A model generated the notes under the pieces. It was not told the DNA's origin. It was given only the letters and a program-made list of their open reading frames with translations, and searched no databases. This document shows, piece after piece, positions 56,890 to 64,000 of a stretch of DNA of 64,000 nt. Each line of letters begins with the position of its first letter. Within the stretch, counting starts at the first letter, position 1. The translations under genes were made by a program, and so were the position numbers. Source of the DNA: Trichostrongylus colubriformis (Eukaryota > Nematoda > Chromadorea > Rhabditida > Trichostrongylidae); assembly GCA_963978905.1 (NCBI GenBank), contig OZ022261.1, positions 28,889,686 to 28,953,685 of the forward strand, written 5' to 3'.

Positions 56890-59543
56890 CTAGGACATCA
56901 TGTATTTACCCAGTACTTTGGTTATACGTTGCTTAAACTGATTAAAGGTACTAGAGGAGGCTGCATTCTTAGTTACCCTGTTATATGAGCTAGCCGCTCT
57001 AAACGTAAAGCTTCGGGCCCTTACATAAGTTTTGGGAATGTTTAAGAAAATCTTTAGCTCTCCGCCTCTAGTACGAGACCGAACCATCTTATAGAAACTA
57101 AGAGAGCCAAAATCATTGATCTGGTACAGAAGTTTATATACCATGCACACATCGAAGATTTTGCGCCTTAACTCCAGCGTAGTAAGTCCCAGATACTTAT
57201 TCCGAATGAGAGCCTTCGGAATTCTGGAGTGTAAAAAACTCTTACTTCGAAAAATTATTTTTCGCGTGAAGTTATTTTGTACCTTTTCCAGAGCGTTAAC
57301 ATCCTTTTCCTTATGGGGTGAGACACAGTGGCACCGGATTCAACCAAAGGTCTAACATAGGTCTTGTAGGCTTTAAAGACACCGTTAGGGCAATTTTTGC
57401 AAATTGAGTGATTACGAAAGTAGAGGTGCTCAGTAATATAACAGTAGAAAAAGAACGACATAAAACGGCGAAAAAACCGAGAAATAGGAACCCGAAAATC
57501 CCCCTTCTCCTTCTTGTCCTCTGCGTCTCTAGCCGGAGTGGACTGAAGACAGGCCAGAGTCTGAAGCAGCCGGCCACGATCTACGTCCCGCCCCTCCACG
57601 GCGACTCCCCCGGACGCATAACGGCATAACGGCATGACTAGCTACGGGGCCGCCATAAGACCCCAAGTCGCGTTTTTTTCATGCGATTTTCACCAAATGT
57701 GACCCTTTCTGAAGTAGAAGGTTCGTTTCAGAGAACATGTACTTCCAGATCTCAGTTTTCCCTTACCCCTAATGGTGCCTTTAAGCAGAGTGGATTTATC
57801 TGTCGTGAACAGTGCCTTGAAAATGTGTCCCGTACGCTGAGAGCTAAGTTGCACCGCTTTTGAACATGCATGGAGAAGTCAAGAGTATTGGTGTTGTAAA
57901 ATCCAAGATCTCTTATGCGTTTGACAGGGGAGATAGCAATCCTGTCAACCACATAAGGGCAAGGAGTAGCCGCTGGGTCAGAAGCAATTCTCATACTCAT
58001 AGTCTTATTCGGGGCCAAGGGTAGCTGCCATCGCTTTGCCCACTCACTTAAGTAATGGCCTCCTGCAGCTGTTCAATGTCAGCGGGTTCTCTAATGGACT
58101 TGAAAACTTTTACATCATCAGCATACATCTCCGTGACAACACCTAGACCCTCAAAAAGGTTAGGAATTTCAGAGGTGAAGATGTTAAAAAGAACGGGGAT
58201 AGTACTCCTCCCTGCGGCACTCCACTTATCACAGCCTTGCAATTCGAGTATGCTTGCCCCATACGCACCTGGAAGGATCCCCCAGAAAGGAAGTTTGCCA
58301 TCCATTTGATGAGGATGGGATGAAAGCCGAGCATCTTCAACTTGTACAACAATTTATTGTGAGATACTCTGTCGAACGCTTTAGCAAAGTCAAAATAAAT
58401 GACATCACAACAGTGCCCGCTATCATTCTCCTTGGTCCAGTACTCTAGACTTTCAATCATATTTGTCTCCACAGACCGCCCAGGGATAAAACCATGTTGA
58501 GCGCGAGGAAAAATATTAGCACCAGCGATATACTTTAGAGTATGATCTTTGAAAGATTTCTCAAAAAGTCTACAAACAGGGATGTTATGCTTACTGGTCG
58601 ATAATTCGCCGGATCTGAAGAAGGTTCCTTCTTCAACACCGGAGTAACAAAGGAATGCTTCCAGCGCTCTGGAACTTCTCCAGTCATTAATGGCTGATTG
58701 AACACATACGCCAATGGCAATATAACCTCAGCCACCTTCTTTATGAAAGAAAGCGGAATGAGATCAGGGGTTACCGCGGAGGATTTTGGCCAAGCAATGA
58801 TCTGTTCATAAATTTGATTCGCTTGAAACCACGGCAAGTCATTCATAGTCGACGTCAACAGCGGAGAATAATCAGGGATTGTATCATTCTCTGGCAGAAA
58901 GGAACTCGAAAACTGCTCAGCAAACAGGTTCGCTTTTTCATATGCATTGCATACCAATAAATCTCCTTTCTTCGAAAAGCCCATACACTTCCTAACATGA
59001 ATCTTGTTATTGAGGTACCTATAAAAAATTTTCACTATTCCCAGCCTCTATAACTTTCTTTTCAATACTACAACTATACTTCCTTAGTCGAGCGAGGAAA
59101 CTTGCAGAATATTCATTGTATCTAGTCCAGTCTCTAGTACGTCTAGCTTCTTGTTAGAGACATTCACGATGGCGGCTCATTTTCTGCAAGTACCCTGGCA
59201 GTATCATCGATTTCAAAGAAGTGACCTTCTCCCATGGAACATAATAGTCTATAGCTGAGTGCAATACATTTAACAGCAACTCATACTTATCATTGACACT
59301 CTGACAAGTTTCAAGCAAGCTGACCCAGTGTATCCTTGCGAAGTCTTCGCAGAGCTCGCTAAAATTGCAAGCGGAATATGCTCTGCGAAATAGGGGCCTG
59401 GGTGGTGATTCGTACCCGGCAATGTCGAATGAAATGCTGCTGTGATCACTGTACCCGAGGAAGTGAGCTACAGAGCAGAGTAGGTGGTGATATGTTAACG
59501 CATATATAGTACTAAGAAATCTGGGGACGAAGTGCCCATTCAA
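56890..59543 (-). pseudogene. CR1-like endonuclease/reverse transcriptase (broken)
   Basis: Endonuclease remnant at 59543-59154. At 59035-58535 LMTGEVPERWKHSFVTPVLK and DPANYRPVSITSL (RT block 1-2). At 58472-58230 VIYFDFAKAFDRVSHNKLLY and AVISGVPQGGVLSP (blocks 3-4). After a frameshift near 58190, MYADDVKVFKSI (catalytic YADD, about 58110-58140). At 58018-57780 RIRDLGFYNTNTLDFSMHVQ. Beyond D3, KAYKTYVRPLVESGATV, and the conserved C-terminus at 57150-56890. At least three frameshifts plus the insertion make it inactive, yet the catalytic motifs remain recognisable. Confidence 0.8.
57378..57779. mobile_element. TIR MITE, family D (copy D3) nested in the LINE
   Basis: Ends GACACCGTTAGGG and CCTAATGGTGCC are inverted; flanked by TTTAA on both sides (57372-57376, 57780-57784), a target-site duplication. 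Interior CCGAGAAATAGGAACCCG and the GC-rich CCCGCCCCTCCACGGCG relate it to D2. It separates RT sequence (CSRQINPLC) from KAYKTYVRP, which are adjacent in CR1-like elements. Confidence 0.75.
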
Positions 59544-59550
59544 AAACTCC

Positions 59551-62500
59551 TATTTTTACTGAACTTTCTTCACACCAATGCTGGGGATCACAATGAAAAA
59601 GTACGATCTGACTCGTTCCACTTGCTACTGTATGACTACACGAGCAAGCTATTCAAAACAGATTCCGCTTTGACAAGGTAGAATGAAGTTTGTAAAATAT
59701 GAAATAGCTATGAACGTTTTTTGAACAATGGAGGTTGATACTCAAACATTCACTTCAACTGTGTTTCTCTAAAATTGAGTGATTAATGAACTGAACTCCA
59801 AACTCTGCCCTATCTAGTGAACAGCGCATCTGATTTCAACTACGAAGTAATCAGTTATAAAGCAAATAACTGTTATTTACTTTGAGAGTATGTTTTTATC
59901 GCGTTCCTTTGTATGTTTCCCACGTTCCTTGTTGTATTATTGCTAATTCATGTGTGCGTGTCATGTTGTTCGTGGAAGAATAAATAAATAAATAGTTAAA
60001 AAGATAATTATTTGCAGTTCCTATCCTTTTCTATCAACACGTCGAAGGAACTTTTTCTACGTGGGCTCAGACTTTGGCGCTCGAAATTTCCGAGGTCGTT
60101 ATAGCAGGGCCCCTTGTCCATGCAATGCTTTACATACAGCGCCTACTCTTCATCGCCTGTGTCTATGTTGCACGACCATACGAAGGTCCGCTAAAAGGAA
60201 GAACATTGTGACGTCATGTCAAGGATTAAGCAGTTGCGCACTCAACACCTCAGTGTTGGCAACTTACAGAACAGCATGCCCCCATGCTTGGAATCAGTTA
60301 ACGATAGTGAGCATCACGGAGCTGCCAATGTGTCCACGATCATTAAGAAAAAGACCCGATCTGACATCGATTTCCGACTGAATGGTGTCAGCGCTACAGC
60401 ATTACTTTACAAACCACACTTGCTATTTCGAGATCAAGGCAGCTTCCACTTTGGCATTGGCTCGTCTAACTAAGGTCAGGTGTAATTTGGTTGAGTGGGC
60501 GTGGCTTGGCTGTGTGAAAGCGGGCGCAACACCGTGGGAGTACTCAGTGCATCCACAACAATGGTACTGTCAACATTTATCCAAGAATTGATTCGCCCCG
60601 AGAAAGTAAGCAACGAATCTGATTATTGCGTAATCCTTGCCGTAATGCCTTCAACCTTGGAAGACCCAAAACGTTAAACGTGAAAAAGTAGGTCGAAGAG
60701 CTTCACAGAAAACTGACTCAATAGTAGACACGCAGCGAGCAAAGGTGCTGGTTAACTGATCGAAATAGGGACCGCGGAACCACCCTTAAGAGTTTTACAG
60801 CAATAAATGTAAAGTGGTCAGGAACTTATGGATCAACCTAATAGTTGAATGTGAGCCGTACGAGAGGTCATGCGGTCACAGGGATTCGAAACCACTCGTA
60901 GTGAAACAGTGGTTTTATATGGTTGTGCCAAACCGTTAGGTCATTAAGAGACGGAATGTTTGAATATTCCAGCGTATTCGTCAGCAAGAACTCGAGATGG
61001 CGCAGTGGGACATACAAATGTACACAGGCTTAGTAAACGCATGCTTGTATACCAAAAGCGTATTTTTACACTTCTTGATCGTGTAACCGCGCTATTCACC
61101 CATGTGAAACGTAAAACATTCTTTCCTAGGTAGCATACGATGCCGCAAGCCATGCGCATCCAGCGCCTATACTCGATCACAGTTTGCACCCAGTTTTTAT
61201 TCTTTTTTGACGCGCTATTGATTCTTGCACAACCGAAGTGTTATAAATTGACTACATGTGCTTGAAAAAGCTGAATAAAGAGGAAATGACAGCTGATCGT
61301 GACATTCAGCCACAATGCGTGGAAGTCAACATTTCGAACAGTATATTATCGACTGTCAAAGTGCATGCGGATTTATTAAAACTAGTCCACGGTGGGCGCA
61401 TGTGCAAAGTTGACTTGGGCACGTCACTCCTCATTTTAACATGGGAAAAACAGGCTAGTGCATAACGGTGAGAGAAAGTGAGAACGCGCGGGTTCCTTTT
61501 GATAATGGCACTCACAAAGGTAGCGTTTTTCTATAATTTGAGCACGGAAAAGTATCAGAAGCAGTGATTGGGTTGCCTTCTTATTTCAGAAGCAGTAATT
61601 GAGTCACCTTCTAAGGAGCACCGGGAGGAGGGCAAGGAAGCGTATTTTGAAACATTGTTCCTCGTGAACGAACATTCAAACACAGAATGGATGTGTGGCG
61701 AAAATTGCTTTGAAAAACGCGTCTTCGGGCCGCTACTGCGATTCCTGCGCGTTTCACGTGGGAATGGACGCTTCAAGCAAACTGACGACTGTCAGTTAAT
61801 GTCGCGTAGGCCGACTTTGACTCATATATAATGGTGTGAAGCAAGTGAAACAGCACACAGCAACAGACAATTGAAACAGTGAACGATAGAATAGACGAAG
61901 GAGCGAGAAAAAGGGCGTTCATAATTAAAAAAAACCCCATGAATTCACATCGACATTTTGGCAAGGCGTCGTGTGCGCAACTAACGAAGTGGGAGCCACT
62001 GCAGCTCATACCGTAAGCCGAAATTGCCCTCTCCTCTCTCGCTATTTTCAAAAATGGAAGAGATGCCATGTAGTGCGAAAGAGAACGAAAAGCGAAATAA
62101 AATGGGTAAAAACTTGAATTAGGATCCACATCCTCTCAACGAATGTGTTTTGCGATGCATCGCAGCCCTTAGTATCAATCGGAGATGAGCGAATCTGTCA
62201 TAAGTGACGGTGACACGCAATTGAATGTCGAGCGACAAGATTTGAGAAAAGTCTGCACACGAGGATTTTGCGGTTTGCCGTAAGGCCTTTTGATTTTTAT
62301 GACGCACATCTCTGTTCCTGACTTGCATTATACACGCTCTCTTTTGACCTCTACTACACATTTATTATAATTGTTGAATCATCTGGAGAGTTCTTGAGGC
62401 TTTCGACCTATTCAAATACGCATAATTGGGCTTATACAAAATTTTATTAATCGAAATAGGAATCATGATGTAGATTTTTGCCATTGAGATACGAGCTTGT

Positions 62501-62856
62501 GCATTCCTTTTCCTAGAATTTCCGTATTCAGGGTGACAAGTTCGCTGACATGGGGCCATGCGTTATCGTGAAGAAGAAGGGAGCCTTTCTTATTAGCAAG
62601 TACTGGGCTCATTACCTACAGTTTGCCATGTATGCCATGTATCTCGTGGGATTTCTCACAGTAAGTTTTGGCAGTACTACCTTCCCTAGGATCCATGATG
62701 CTATGGTGAAATAGGTTACCCGAAGACCATCGCACCGCCACCACAACGACTTCGGGAAATGTTCGAGAGCTTGACCTTTGTGCAACCATTGTGCAGACCG
62801 TTTTCGGTAATTCTACAGACTCCGATTCTCATCACAAGTCACGATACGATTCAAGG
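59551..62856. other. no supportable gene; possible LINE 3' tail at about 59966-60000
   Basis: GAATAAATAAATAAATAG after TTGTTCGTGGAA looks like the microsatellite tail of a plus-strand LINE, but no RT precedes it. Coding-like but unplaced plus-strand frames lie at about 60216-60380 (LSVGNLQNSMPPCLESVNDS, then STIIKKKTRSDIDFRLN, GTGTCAG donor-like) and at 61590-61800 after a TTATTTCAG acceptor (EAYFETLFLVNEHSNTEWMC). Confidence 0.35.
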
Positions 62857-63200
62857 CACCGAGAGGGTAAGGAAAGTGAAACATGGAAATACATGTTCTC
62901 TGAAAACAATTCCACTCCAGGAGAGATGATATGTAGCGAAACTCGCATTGAAAAAGCGCGCCCGCAGCACGGCGTGACGTTCTGCATTAAATCAGCCGTG
63001 CGAGTTGCCAGCTGATTTAGCCTCTCCGCCCATCTGCAGTCTACACCCGGCTAGTGACGGAGGGGCGCGATATAGGAGATGGGTGAGTCCCTCTTACTCG
63101 GTCTTTTTGCCATTCTATTTTGTTCTTTCTCTATTGTCACACTGCTGAGCAACCCTACATTCATATTCCACAATCTGCCAAACTCACCCCTTCTGGTGCT
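62857..63200 (+). repeat. interspersed repeat, family A (copy A2)
   Basis: Shares with A1 (9061-9400) the start GGTAAGGAAAGTGAAACATG, AATACATGTTCTCTGAAAAC, AGCGAAACTCGCATTGAAAA, the centre CTCTCCGCCCATCTGCAGTC, CGGCTAGTGACGGAGG and a tail TCTTTTTGCCATTCTATTTTG. Confidence 0.7.
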
Positions 63201-64000
63201 TTAGAAAATTTATCGTTTTAATGGAGAAGAAGATTGTACGAGAAAAGTGGTGCACATCTGCTTTTAAGCTATTTTGTTGTGAGGGCATTAGAAAAGTTCA
63301 AAATTCATTCTAGGATTATTATTATTTTTGTTATTATACTTGAGTAGAGCGAAAAGAGGGCTTTAATACATCACAGGAGACCCGAGCGAGAATCCACAAA
63401 AGTTATTCAAAAATAAAACATTTGAATTCGTAAGGACTTTTCAAATCGCCTAATATGCTAAATGTTAATCATTCTGAAACCGAAACGACTGTGCCTGCTT
63501 GCTTCAAGAAGTGTGTGTATCGTACATACATCAGGACTATTCCTAGGACTTGAGTAAACATCACGAAACATGTAAAAACGTTCGATTCACAGCCGAAACT
63601 TGAGACTCGACTGACAGTGTGCAGAGAATCGCTCTTGAGTGGTAGTTCTATCCATTAAACTTCTCTAGAGAAATTCTGTGGTCACTTTTCCGCAATCTCA
63701 AAAGTGTGTAGACATTTTTTCAAATTTTTGCCCTTCCTCTTCGATGTTCGCGAAGTAGAAGCACATACATAAGTTTTTAGGAGGTTTTGCAATACATAAT
63801 ATGGCTGTCTTCTACTAGTTTGTAAGGAAAGTTCTTGACCGGTTTCGCGCGTTTACAGGATAAATCCGAATCTCAAAGCGTCAATACGAATCAACTCACA
63901 TATTGTGCTCCTTAAATGGATAGAAAGTTGTTCTCTTTGAGTATCTGTTTTCCTTGGAATGCCAAAAGGTTTGCGAATTAATAGGGAAATTTCAAATTAC
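63201..64000. other. no gene seen at the right edge
   Basis: AT-rich sequence without splice-supported frames or recognisable repeats. Confidence 0.4.

Larger units (their letters stand above)
56745..59550 (-). mobile_element. CR1-like non-LTR retrotransposon (LINE), 5'-truncated
   Basis: From right to left on the minus strand: the C-terminal part of an AP endonuclease with SDHSSISF (the S-D-H box), a linker, a reverse transcriptase, and a C-terminal region typical of CR1-like ORF2 (SRTRGGELKIF, RARSFTFRAASSYNRV). The 3' end is near 56745-56790, where the minus strand reads AATAAACATTAACATTAACG. The 5' end lies inside the endonuclease domain, as expected for incomplete target-primed reverse transcription. 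MITE D3 (57378-57779) interrupts it. Confidence 0.8.

Noticed and set aside
1..64000. CRISPR arrays, bacterial operons, ribosome binding sites
   Set aside because: No regularly spaced short direct repeats; the gene structure is intron-bearing and eukaryotic, so bacterial signals do not apply.

Overview
This is eukaryotic nuclear DNA, most probably from a strongylid-type (clade V, hookworm-like) nematode. The grounds are: a nine-exon gene of the DUF1679/CHK kinase-like family that is greatly expanded in nematodes, short GT-AG introns with TTTCAG-type acceptors, a C. elegans-like complexin gene, and a very dense load of nematode-type mobile elements (mariner, piggyBac-like, BEL/Pao, Penelope-like, CR1-like LINE, many TIR-MITEs). 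The species call is inference. Almost every open frame of 60-160 codons here is non-coding or a decayed transposon. Real genes had to be assembled from exons.

Host genes: (i) 183-424 (-), a probable last exon of an unidentified gene. (ii) 13442-19129 (+), a complete nine-exon CHK kinase-like gene (395 codons plus stop, all phases consistent), probably trans-spliced just upstream of the ATG, with the catalytic-loop motif changed from HGDLW to HFDLN. (iii) 43198-43271 (+), an orphan last exon followed by AATAAA. (iv) 45591-47519 (+), three exons of complexin, with the N-terminal exon(s) not found. (v) 51052-49688 (-), the last three exons of a Cys-rich single-pass membrane protein. Genes iv and v converge on a 2.2-kb intergenic stretch.

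Mobile-element landscape from left to right: GC-rich repeats and long-TIR MITEs (1-9.4 kb); repeats and a minimal hammerhead ribozyme of Penelope type inside the kinase introns; a deleted piggyBac-like element with TTAA flanks (20996-22156); a degraded SF1 helicase (22.6-27.25 kb) split by a TA-flanked element with perfectly identical 123-bp TIRs (24980-26800); a second long-TIR MITE (27490-28821); Penelope GIY-YIG and hammerhead remnants (30.05-30.66 kb); a tRNA-like cloverleaf (30996-31068); scrambled BEL/Pao RT and gag pieces (32.2-35.3 kb); a Penelope RT piece (35.96-36.38 kb); a tRNA-derived SINE cut by a deleted mariner (41.04-42.25 kb) with two sister SINEs at 43.7 and 45.2 kb; and a cluster of three related MITEs at 54-58 kb, one of them inserted in a 5'-truncated CR1-like LINE (59.55-56.75 kb, minus strand).

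The complete kinase gene and the complexin gene look functional. Nearly all transposon coding sequence is broken by frameshifts, stops or deletions. The element at 24980-26800 and the mariner are the youngest-looking insertions, because their terminal repeats are still (almost) identical. Long intervals (5.7-9.0, 9.4-13.4, 36.4-41.0, 51.1-54.2, 59.6-62.9 kb) hold no gene I can support.
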